From assembly GCA_019414725.1 (NCBI GenBank), contig DXLM01000018.1:1-42305 (forward strand): a DNA stretch of 42,305 bases. Reading direction: 5' to 3'. This DNA comes from Bacteroides sp. GTDB taxonomy: Bacteria > Bacteroidota > Bacteroidia > Bacteroidales > Bacteroidaceae. The notes below the pieces were generated by a model. It was given only the letters and a program-made list of their open reading frames with translations. It was not told where the DNA came from and did not search any database. Both the position numbers and the translations under genes were made by a program. Of the stretch, positions 1-8,003 are shown piece after piece (position 1 is the first letter of the stretch; each line of letters begins with the position of its first letter).

Positions 1-39
1 GCATACCCTCGTCTATAGATATTGAATTCTTAGAATTAA

Positions 40-2874
40 ACGACAACCCCTACTTTAAAAGAAGACACAGAAGTTCTTGACGAAGTTGTTGTTGTCGGAT
101 ATGGCATTCAAAAAAAATCCGATCTTACAGGTTCTGTTTCAAACGTAAAAAGTGAAAAACTACTAGAACGTCCTGCGACAACAGTAGAGCAAGCATTAGC
201 AGGCAAAGTTGCAGGAGTCAATATCAGTACTAACTCAGGGCGCCCTGGTGGACGTACTAATATTCAAATACGTGGATATAGTTCTATAAATGCAAGTAGT
301 ACTCCCCTCTACGTTGTTGATGGAATTATATGGCAAGGTGGAGGGTTAGATGCCATAAATCCCAATGATATTGAAAGTATTGATGTTTTGAAAGATGCAT
401 CATCTACTGCAATCTATGGAACACGTGGCTCTAATGGTGTAATTATCATTACTACAAAAAAAGGGAAAAAAGGTGAAAGACCAAGAATAAGTTATGATGC
501 AAACTTTACAGTAAACACATTAGCCCGTAAAATAGACTTATTAAATTCAGAAGAATTTATGCAAGTATGGGAAACAGGATATAAAAATGCTGAAAAATTT
601 GATCCTACAGGTTGGGCATCAGGTAAATATGATAAATATAATCCTGAAACAATTCGTGAACAATATAAAGTTGGAAATACTTTTGGAAATCACGAACTTT
701 TTGACGAAAATGGGAACCCTTTATATGATACAGATTGGCAGGATGTAGCAACACGTACTTCTATTAGCCAAAATCATAATTTATCCCTAACTGGAGGCTC
801 TGATAAAACCTCATACGGTTTATTCCTTAATTACACAGATGACGAAGGTATATTAGAAACAACATATAAAAAACGTTTTTCTGGCCGTTTGAGTCTTGAC
901 ACAAAGATTACAGACTGGTTAACAGTAGGTGCCATGTTCAATTTCAGTGATATTCGTGAACGACTACAAGATCAGGAACAAGGATCTGGTAATATGCCAA
1001 GAGCCATGTTGGAAGCTGCTCCTATTATTCCAGAGAAATATCCTGATGGTACAATAGCCCGCCTATCTGATTTTGCTGGACTCGAAGTTGCTGATACCCC
1101 AACAAACCTAATGGATTTAAATTGGTTGCAAAAAAGTGCAATTTTTAATGGCAATGCTTATGCTAATTTTAAAATTGCTAAAGGACTGGAATTTAAAACA
1201 ACAATAGGAGTATCCAATACAGATTGGAGAGAATTTATTTTTTCACCTACCACAGTAAATCTAAGAAGCACCTTTGGTAAAAACAGAGCAAGTCTATATA
1301 CAGAGCGACGCCGTTTTTGGCAGTGGGAAAACCACTTAACATATAATACAATTATCAACAATATCCATGCTTTAAATATCATGGTAGGTATTGAATATCA
1401 AAAATATCATCAACTCAGATATGAATCCGAAGCAAAAGATCTATCTGATGATTTTTTCAGCTGGAACAATTTAGGGCAAGCACAAACACAAAGTATAGCA
1501 TCATCTGCATACGGTTGGCAGATGGCATCATATTTTGCACGACTAAACTATACATTACAAAACAAATACCTTTTTACCGTAACAGGTCGTGCAGATGGTT
1601 CTTCTAAATTTGGAGCAAATAATCGTTACGCTTTCTTCCCTTCTGCTGCCTTAGGTTGGCGTGTCAGTGAAGAAAAATTTATGGAACCAGCAAAAAATTG
1701 GTTATCGAACCTAAAACTTAGATTTAGTTATGGTCTCACAGGAAATTCAGATATAGGTCAATATAGATCCTTACCTATGCTTGGTTCTACAAATTATGTT
1801 TTTGGTGGAAACAGAGCTCCTGGTATAGTTATAGGAGAATTAGCAAATCCTGATTTAAAATGGGAAAAAACTGCACAATATGATTTAGGATTCGATCTCG
1901 GACTATGGAATAATAGAGTAACTCTTGAAGCAGATTTTTTCTTAAAAAAGACCAAGGACCTTTTATATGAAACTCCTGTACCTGCTACTAGTGGAAAGCG
2001 TTCTATGATGGCTAACATTGGTAGTATGGATAATAAAGGTATTGAACTCACATTAAATACAGTGAATATAGAAAAACAAGATTTTATTTGGACTTCTTCT
2101 TTCAATATTTCATTCCTCAAAAATGAAATAACTCAATTAGGAACAAATAACGAAGACAAACTAGTTGATCCCAATTTCTTAGGATATAATGTTATTTTAC
2201 GAGTAGGGGAACCTGTAGGCTCATTTTGGGGATATAAGAGATTAGGCACCTGGGGAAGCGATGAAGCAGATGAAGCTGCCAAATATGGGAAAAAACCTGG
2301 AGATTTAAAACATGAAGACCTTAACCATGATTATCAAATAAATGATGACGACAAACAAATAATAGGTAGAGGTACTCCTGACTTTTATGGAACATTCAGT
2401 AACTATTTTAGTTATAAAGGTTTTGACTTAGCCTTGGAGTTACAGTATTCTGTAGGTGCAGATGTATTAAATAATACAGGTCATTCACTAGAAGACCGTA
2501 CAAGTATAGCAAATTCAAAAAGTACAGTTTTAAATGCCTGGACAGAAACAAATCAAAATACTCCAATTGCCCAAACTCGTTTAGCTGATGCGGGATATAC
2601 CACTCTGATAGATTCACATAAAGTAGAGGATGGATCATTTCTACGTGGGAAAAATATTTCTCTTGGATATACATTCCCAGAGAAATGGATATCAAAAATA
2701 GGATTATCAAAAGTAAGATTATCTCTTTCTGCACAAAATTTCTTCTTGATTACATCTTATTCAGGATATGACCCAGAAGTATCTACTTACGATGCAGCTT
2801 TCGGTCAAAATATACAGTTTTTTGATTACCCCAAATCAAGAAGTTACACATTAGGGTTAAATGTTACATTTTAA
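40..2874 (+). CDS. SusC-like TonB-dependent outer-membrane receptor, 5' incomplete (possible pseudogene or silent copy)
   Basis: This is the outer-membrane channel of a SusC/SusD glycan importer, which takes up bound oligosaccharide with TonB energy. The frame is open from 40 and gives 944 codons. It begins just before the typical motif LDEVVVVGYG (about 76-105), followed by a plug domain (LAGKVAGVNI, IRGYSS, YVVDGI, DVLKDASSTAIYG, then SNGVIIITTKKG) and the long beta-barrel ending in an aromatic-terminated strand (GLNVTF). SusC proteins usually have about 1000 residues with a signal peptide and a carboxypeptidase-regulatory-like domain before the plug. Here that part is missing: the same frame has stops at 16-18, 31-33 and 37-39, and the first ATG is at 388, inside the plug, which cannot be a true start. 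It lies 18 bp upstream of susD. Either the 5' part is supplied by recombination, or the gene is broken, or the window edge is a faulty junction. Confidence 0.85.
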   Translation, partial: TTTPTLKEDTEVLDEVVVVGYGIQKKSDLTGSVSNVKSEKLLERPATTVEQALAGKVAGVNISTNSGRPGGRTNIQIRGYSSINASSTPLYVVDGIIWQGGGLDAINPNDIESIDVLKDASSTAIYGTRGSNGVIIITTKKGKKGERPRISYDANFTVNTLARKIDLLNSEEFMQVWETGYKNAEKFDPTGWASGKYDKYNPETIREQYKVGNTFGNHELFDENGNPLYDTDWQDVATRTSISQNHNLSLTGGSDKTSYGLFLNYTDDEGILETTYKKRFSGRLSLDTKITDWLTVGAMFNFSDIRERLQDQEQGSGNMPRAMLEAAPIIPEKYPDGTIARLSDFAGLEVADTPTNLMDLNWLQKSAIFNGNAYANFKIAKGLEFKTTIGVSNTDWREFIFSPTTVNLRSTFGKNRASLYTERRRFWQWENHLTYNTIINNIHALNIMVGIEYQKYHQLRYESEAKDLSDDFFSWNNLGQAQTQSIASSAYGWQMASYFARLNYTLQNKYLFTVTGRADGSSKFGANNRYAFFPSAALGWRVSEEKFMEPAKNWLSNLKLRFSYGLTGNSDIGQYRSLPMLGSTNYVFGGNRAPGIVIGELANPDLKWEKTAQYDLGFDLGLWNNRVTLEADFFLKKTKDLLYETPVPATSGKRSMMANIGSMDNKGIELTLNTVNIEKQDFIWTSSFNISFLKNEITQLGTNNEDKLVDPNFLGYNVILRVGEPVGSFWGYKRLGTWGSDEADEAAKYGKKPGDLKHEDLNHDYQINDDDKQIIGRGTPDFYGTFSNYFSYKGFDLALELQYSVGADVLNNTGHSLEDRTSIANSKSTVLNAWTETNQNTPIAQTRLADAGYTTLIDSHKVEDGSFLRGKNISLGYTFPEKWISKIGLSKVRLSLSAQNFFLITSYSGYDPEVSTYDAAFGQNIQFFDYPKSRSYTLGLNVTF

Positions 2875-2892
2875 TTAATAAATAGCAATAAT

Positions 2893-4419
2893 ATGAAAAA
2901 GTATGTTTACATATTGATGTTGGGAGGATTAATAGCCAGTTCTTCTTGCAGTGACTTTTTAGAAGAAAATCCAATATCAAATTTCACTCAATATAATTAT
3001 TTCAAGAACGTAAACCAAGCCAAAACAGCTGTCGACGGAGCATACGAACGTCTAAGAGCATTAACCAATGGAGCTGGATACGGTGAAAGTGCATGGGTTG
3101 CAATTGATTTGTTATGCGGACACGCTACAACTAATGCTCAAAGCTTATATAATAATACCTATATTAAACATACAGCAGGGACAATGAATAGTGCTTTTGG
3201 TGATATGTGGAATGGATTTTATGAAGGTATCGCAGATTGCAATCTTTGTTTAGAAGGCATGAAAAATATGGACGAAAAAGAAACAGCTCAACTAAAAGGT
3301 GAAGTATATGCTTTAAGAGCTTTCTATTATTACTATTTGACTCGCCTATATGGAAATATACCTTTAATTCTTGAACCTGTAACTTCTGATTCACCATTAA
3401 TGTATCCAGAAAAAACAAACCAAGAAAAAATATTTGAAAATATCATTTTGGATCTAAAAGAAGCAGAAAAATCAGGTCTCCCAAACACAGATGAAACGGG
3501 ACGTGTTTCTTTAGGATTTGTTAAGACATTACTAGCTGATGTTTATCAATATATGGCTGGTTATCCATTAAATAAAGGTACAGAATACTATGAATTAGCT
3601 TACGCAAAAGCAAAAGAAGTTCTTGATAATTCTTATTGGGGAAAATATGATACGCCAGCATCGGATACTGAATGGTATTCACTATTTAATTCTTATGATA
3701 ATCTACATGATAAAGCAAATAAAAATAAAGGAGAATTAATATTTCAAATACAGTTCAGTGCATCTGCAGATGCAACAAACTCTATTACAAGTTTAATAGT
3801 ACCTGTAGGAACACCAATTACCCAAGTTTATGACAAGTTTGGATCATTACTTCCCACACAACAATTTTTAGATTCGTATGAAAAAGGGGATCTTCGCGCA
3901 GCAGAAAAAGGAATGTTTTTCTCACAATATCCTAATATTGATGATTCCAATAAAATTGAACAGTTTACAACTGCATTATATAAATATTTTGATGTTGAAG
4001 CTGTAACAACAGGTAAGTGTGATTTAAACTTTACCTTGTACCGCCTACCTGAAGTTATGTTTATTTATGCAGAATCATATACTATGGCTACCGGCAATCC
4101 AGATCAGCTATCATATGATATGATAAATTCTATAAGAAACCGTGCTGGTTTATCTCCACTATCTGGACTAAATAAAGATGAATTTATTCAAGCTGTGTGG
4201 AAAGAAAGAGCTCATGAGCTATGCTATGAAAATAAAGAATATTTTGATATTCAACGAACTCATAAAGCTTATAATTTAAAAACAGATAGATTTGAGAATT
4301 ATAATAGTTTTACAAATGAAAGTGGTACCACTTTTTCTGAAAAATATTTGTTGTGGCCTATACCTTCAACAGAAACAGATGTAAACCCTAAATTACTACC
4401 TAATAATAAAGACTGGTAA
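2893..4419 (+). CDS. SusD/RagB-family starch-binding-like outer-membrane lipoprotein
   Basis: This is the surface lipoprotein that lids the SusC channel and binds the glycan. It has 508 residues, the usual SusD length. The N-terminus is a lipoprotein signal with Cys19 after ASSS, followed by the common start SDFLEENP. Further SusD hallmarks are the TPR-like helical stretch with LRAFYYYYLTRLYG near residue 145, the segment with RLPEVMFIYAES, and the C-terminal block with IRNRAGL, WKERAHELCYE and LWPIPSTE. Pairing with the SusC gene just upstream (18 bp) supports one transport unit. The substrate cannot be read from SusD itself; the adjacent GH51 gene suggests an arabinose-containing glycan. 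Confidence 0.95.
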   Translation: MKKYVYILMLGGLIASSSCSDFLEENPISNFTQYNYFKNVNQAKTAVDGAYERLRALTNGAGYGESAWVAIDLLCGHATTNAQSLYNNTYIKHTAGTMNSAFGDMWNGFYEGIADCNLCLEGMKNMDEKETAQLKGEVYALRAFYYYYLTRLYGNIPLILEPVTSDSPLMYPEKTNQEKIFENIILDLKEAEKSGLPNTDETGRVSLGFVKTLLADVYQYMAGYPLNKGTEYYELAYAKAKEVLDNSYWGKYDTPASDTEWYSLFNSYDNLHDKANKNKGELIFQIQFSASADATNSITSLIVPVGTPITQVYDKFGSLLPTQQFLDSYEKGDLRAAEKGMFFSQYPNIDDSNKIEQFTTALYKYFDVEAVTTGKCDLNFTLYRLPEVMFIYAESYTMATGNPDQLSYDMINSIRNRAGLSPLSGLNKDEFIQAVWKERAHELCYENKEYFDIQRTHKAYNLKTDRFENYNSFTNESGTTFSEKYLLWPIPSTETDVNPKLLPNNKDW

Positions 4420-4447
4420 TAATAAATATTGAAATAGATTATTCATT

Positions 4448-4490
4448 AAGCCTGTTTAAGTTTTGGGAAACATAAGATTTAAACAGGCTT
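4448..4490 (+). terminator. Intercistronic hairpin between susD and the GH51 gene
   Basis: A 12-bp perfect stem (arms 4448-4459 and 4479-4490) encloses a 19-nt loop and is followed by an AT-rich but not pure T run. It could partly terminate or stabilise the susCD message, lowering expression of the downstream glycosidase. It also covers the alternative upstream start at 4463, which is therefore unlikely. Confidence 0.5.
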
Positions 4491-4507
4491 ATTTAATTAA
4501 TTATAAT

Positions 4508-7060
4508 ATGAAAAGTAGAAATTGGTTAACTAACATAGGTTTACTAGCACTATTATCATTCGGATATGGTTGTCAAAATCCTCAAATAGATAGAATCGAT
4601 ATTAATGGAAAATCTATAGGAAACAAAATTCCAACATCACTATATGGAGTTTTTTTTGAAGAAATATCACACTCCGGTGATGGCGGCATTTATGCAGAAA
4701 TGATTCAAAACAGAGGGTTTGAAGACGGCACATTACCATCAGGTACGATACTAAAGAATGGATATGCTTGCGCTCCATCCCAACATTGCTATTCTAATGA
4801 TTCCATAAACGAGTTTAAAATAAAATGGAATGACAATAAATCCATGAACGCTTGGAGTATCATTTCTCATGATGGCAGTAAAGTTGCTTATGATATAAGT
4901 AAAGCATATCCACTGAATTCAGCTACTCCTCATTCTCTTCATATCAATCTTGAAATGAACAAATCTCCTTTATCAATAATAAACCATGGATACTGGGGAA
5001 TAGCTGTTGAAAACGGCAAAAAATATTCACTAAAATTTTGGATTAAATCATCTTATAATACATCACCTTTCATAAGAGTCTGTTTAAAAAACAAAAACGG
5101 TGATATAGCTTTTAATAAAAAGATTAAATTAAAAAATAACAATAAATGGAATTGTTATAGTGCAACTTTTGCAGCAACTAAAAGCGGGAATAATTACAGT
5201 CTATACATGGATTTAGATAATAAAGGCGAAATATTTTTAGATTATGTCTCACTTTTTCCAGAAGAAACTTATAAAGGTCGTAAAAATGGCTTAAGAAATG
5301 ATATCGCCAATTATCTAGCTGATCTCAAACCAGCCTTTATTCGCTGGCCAGGTGGATGTATAGTTGAAGGACTCACTATGGAAAATTGTGTAAAATGGAA
5401 AGAAACAATAGGTGATCCCATAAAGCGTCCTGGAGAATACAATCTATGGGGATACCGAAGTACTTATGGATTCGGATATCATGAATTCTTACAATATTGT
5501 GAGGATATCAATTCTGATGCTATGTTTGTATGTAATGCTGGAATGTCCTGTCTCTTTAGGAATGGTGATTATGTTGAAGGCAAAGAGCTAGATAATTTAA
5601 TTCAAGATGCATTAGATGCTATAGAGTATGCCATTGGAGATATTAACACAACATGGGGAGCCATAAGAGCAAAAAATGGTCATCCTAAACCATTCCCATT
5701 AAAATATATAGAAATTGGAAATGAAAATGTAGGAATGCGCTATGTAGAACATTATAAGAAATTCTATAAAGCAATAAAAGAAAAATATCCACAAATGACC
5801 ATTGTGTGTGCATTAATGTTTCACCCTGAAGTTACAGCAGCAGAACCTATTGAGATTATAGATCCTCATTATTATGAAACAGCAGATTGGTTTTATAGAA
5901 ATAGTAATCTGTATGACAGCATACCTTCAATGTATAAATCAAAAATTTATATCGGAGAATATGCCGCTACAGGAAGAGCCTCTATGTATTCATCATTAGC
6001 AGAAGCAGCCTTCCTTACAGGAGTAGAGCGTAACAGCAACCGTGTTCAATACGTTTCATACGCACCACTTTTCCAAAACGCAAATAATGGAACAGGACAC
6101 CTTATAATATTTAAAAATGATTCGGTATATGGCAGAAGCAATTATCATGTACTAAAGATGTTTGCAGAAAATCGACCAGACTATAACATTGAAACAAAAT
6201 TAAATTCAACAGAAACAGCTCTACCTTTCTCTCCAATAGGTTTAGTTGGTCTAGGCAGTTGCGGCAGTATAGTTTCTTACAAAGATTTTAAAATTGAAAA
6301 AGATGGCAAAATTATATATCACTCTAATAACTTTAATGATTTTTCACAAAGCTGGAAAGTCTCTAATGGAGAATGGAAGGTTTTAAATGGCATACTAACG
6401 CAAAACAAACTTAATGAGGACGGATATATCTGGCTAAATAACAAGCAAATAGGTAATTGTACTATTTCTTTAAAAGCAATGAAACACAAGGGTAGAGAAG
6501 CATTCAGAATCTTTTTTGGGGCTAAAGATAGCAATAATTACTATATGGCTGATTTAGGAAGTCATCAAAATGAATCTGTTATTTTTGGAGAATGTAAAAA
6601 TGGTATAAATACTTCCTTATTTGATTACCGAAATACAACAAACATAAAAACAGGAGAGTGGTATGATATAAAAGTTGAAATAAATAATAATAATTGGAGA
6701 TGTTTCCTTAATGGACAACTTGCTTATCAATATACTTATAAGCCATTAATTAGACATTATGCTATTTCTGGATACGACACCCAAAATAAGGAATTAATCG
6801 TAAAAATAGTAAATGGAGAAAATAAAAAATGGATATCACAAATAAATCTATCTAATATAAATAACATATCAAACAAAGCAAAAAAAATTACATTAGCTGC
6901 AGAAAATCCAGATTCAGAAAATAGTTTTTCTAACCCTAAAAAAATAGTGCCACAAGTAGAATTCATAAAAGATATCTCTAATCAGTTTGAAATTAGCTGT
7001 CCTGCAAACTCTTTTACTATATTAAGAATTCCTTGTGATATTAACAAAACAAACCTATAA
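4508..7060 (+). CDS. GH51 alpha-L-arabinofuranosidase, lipoprotein, with inserted lectin-like domain
   Basis: This enzyme likely releases terminal L-arabinofuranose from arabinan or arabinoxylan fragments. I start at 4508, giving MKSRNWL and a lipoprotein signal ending at Cys22; an ATG at 4463 would add 15 residues inside a hairpin and spoil the signal. The 850-residue protein opens with the GH51 signature SLYGVFFEEISHSGDGG and YAEMIQNRGFE, then a carbohydrate-binding-like region (about 110-250). The catalytic barrel carries the acid/base Glu406 in IEIGNEN and the nucleophile Glu484 in IYIGEYAA, both intact. After the barrel, residues about 580-750 resemble a concanavalin-type (DUF1080/LamG-like) domain, with NDFSQSWKVSNGEWKV and YYMADLGSHQNE, placed within the C-terminal beta-sandwich. 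The lipid anchor and the link to susCD suggest action at the cell surface or in the periplasm. GH51 assignment is firm; exact substrate is inferred. Confidence 0.9.
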   Translation: MKSRNWLTNIGLLALLSFGYGCQNPQIDRIDINGKSIGNKIPTSLYGVFFEEISHSGDGGIYAEMIQNRGFEDGTLPSGTILKNGYACAPSQHCYSNDSINEFKIKWNDNKSMNAWSIISHDGSKVAYDISKAYPLNSATPHSLHINLEMNKSPLSIINHGYWGIAVENGKKYSLKFWIKSSYNTSPFIRVCLKNKNGDIAFNKKIKLKNNNKWNCYSATFAATKSGNNYSLYMDLDNKGEIFLDYVSLFPEETYKGRKNGLRNDIANYLADLKPAFIRWPGGCIVEGLTMENCVKWKETIGDPIKRPGEYNLWGYRSTYGFGYHEFLQYCEDINSDAMFVCNAGMSCLFRNGDYVEGKELDNLIQDALDAIEYAIGDINTTWGAIRAKNGHPKPFPLKYIEIGNENVGMRYVEHYKKFYKAIKEKYPQMTIVCALMFHPEVTAAEPIEIIDPHYYETADWFYRNSNLYDSIPSMYKSKIYIGEYAATGRASMYSSLAEAAFLTGVERNSNRVQYVSYAPLFQNANNGTGHLIIFKNDSVYGRSNYHVLKMFAENRPDYNIETKLNSTETALPFSPIGLVGLGSCGSIVSYKDFKIEKDGKIIYHSNNFNDFSQSWKVSNGEWKVLNGILTQNKLNEDGYIWLNNKQIGNCTISLKAMKHKGREAFRIFFGAKDSNNYYMADLGSHQNESVIFGECKNGINTSLFDYRNTTNIKTGEWYDIKVEINNNNWRCFLNGQLAYQYTYKPLIRHYAISGYDTQNKELIVKIVNGENKKWISQINLSNINNISNKAKKITLAAENPDSENSFSNPKKIVPQVEFIKDISNQFEISCPANSFTILRIPCDINKTNL

Positions 7061-7161
7061 GTGAAACACTCCTTGTAGAGAAAAAATATCATCAGAATCC
7101 ACAATTGTTTTGTGCAAAAATTATTGCTGTTCGATAAAAAATTATGCAAATGCCTAAAATA

Positions 7162-7195
7162 GGGCTGGCCTCATAAATGAAGTCAGCCCATTTTT
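7162..7195 (+). terminator. Rho-independent terminator of the SusCD-GH51 operon
   Basis: An imperfect 12-bp stem (arms starting GGGCTGGC and ending CAGCCC, 7162-7189) with a TAAA loop is followed by A and then TTTTT at 7191-7195. It lies about 100 bp past the GH51 stop codon and marks the end of the utilisation locus. Confidence 0.85.
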
Positions 7196-7553
7196 ATTAG
7201 ATTTCTGCTTCTAACACTTATAACAGATTTATTGCTTATGGTCATGAAAGAGCAACTAACTCGTTCCTTGATACTTTTCAGGACTTACAGCCATAGTTAA
7301 AATTACACTATTATTATGTGAACTACTACAGCCTATCAATCATTTGGAAAAGGATTAGGAAACTCTCCTGAACATAGATACTGTAGAATACGATCAATCC
7401 CCCTTGTTTTAACTAAAGCTTGAAATTCCCAAGTAATACTTGACCACAGCATACGCAATGATCGAACCGTACTTTTTTATATTTAATCAATTTTGCCGAA
7501 TAGTAATATTTTATCCCCATATAAACCACTCATTTCTCCCATTTTATTTATTT
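7196..7553. other. Gene-poor stretch with a 38-codon minus-strand ORF
   Basis: No convincing gene was seen between the GH51 terminator and the blaI operator. On the minus strand, 7336-7452 reads as a 38-residue ORF starting MLWSSITWEFQALV and ending GEFPNPFPND, which has protein-like composition but no recognisable family. It may be a small protein, a remnant of a longer gene, or chance. Confidence 0.3.
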
Positions 7554-7591
7554 AACTATAAAAATTAGTTTATAAACTATATATTTTAGTT
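7554..7591. promoter_or_regulatory. Putative BlaI/MecI-type operator
   Basis: A perfect 12-bp palindrome AGTTTATAAACT (7567-7578) sits in the centre of a larger dyad: outer arms 7554-7563 and 7582-7591 match at 8 of 10 positions when one is reverse-complemented. It lies 24 bp upstream of the blaI-like start codon. BlaI/MecI repressors bind such dyads in their own promoters, so this is probably the autoregulatory site. A possible promoter element (TTTG at 7593-7596) overlaps its right edge. Confidence 0.6.
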
Positions 7592-7615
7592 ATTTGCAAA
7601 AAACAAGAGAAATAT

Positions 7616-7990
7616 ATGAAAAGACTCACTGCAAAAGAAGAAGAAATTATGGGTTTCTTCTGGACGAAAGGTCCTCTATTTGTAAAAGAACTGCTGACTT
7701 TTTACGATGATCCTAAACCGCACTTCAATACACTTTCTACCATTGTACGTGGATTAGAAGAAAAAGGTTATCTCTCGCACGAAGCATTCGGAAATACATA
7801 TCGCTATTTCGCCATAGTAACAGAAGACAGCTTCCGTACTCGGACGTTGAAGAGTGTTATCAGCAAGTACTTTAATAATTCTTTTTTGGGAGCAGTATCG
7901 TCACTCGTAAAAGAAGAGGATATTTCCATCGAAGAACTAAAGGAACTGATACGACAAGTGGAAGAAGGAGAAAACGAAAAGAAACAATAA
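7616..7990 (+). CDS. BlaI/MecI/CopY-family transcriptional repressor
   Basis: The protein has 124 residues, the usual size for BlaI-type winged-helix repressors. Residues 1-75 carry the DNA-binding domain, with the family pattern LTAKEEEIMGFFW, then FNTLSTIVRGLEEKGYL and YRYFAIV; the remaining helices form the dimerisation tail (SSLVKEEDISIEELKELI). In the known systems, the partner M56 sensor protease cleaves this repressor or triggers its cleavage upon a cell-envelope signal. The M56 gene starts 13 bp downstream, and an extended dyad lies just upstream, both consistent with autoregulation. No beta-lactamase gene is next to it, so the regulon is unknown. Confidence 0.9.
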   Translation: MKRLTAKEEEIMGFFWTKGPLFVKELLTFYDDPKPHFNTLSTIVRGLEEKGYLSHEAFGNTYRYFAIVTEDSFRTRTLKSVISKYFNNSFLGAVSSLVKEEDISIEELKELIRQVEEGENEKKQ

Positions 7991-8003
7991 ACAATTCTGG
8001 ATT

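Noticed and set aside
388..2874. ATG at 388 as the start of the SusC protein
   Set aside because: Plug-domain sequence with canonical SusC motifs continues in frame upstream to about 55, so 388 is an internal methionine.
4463..4507. Upstream ATG for the GH51 gene
   Set aside because: It lies in the loop of a hairpin and adds 15 residues before a good lipoprotein signal that begins at 4508.
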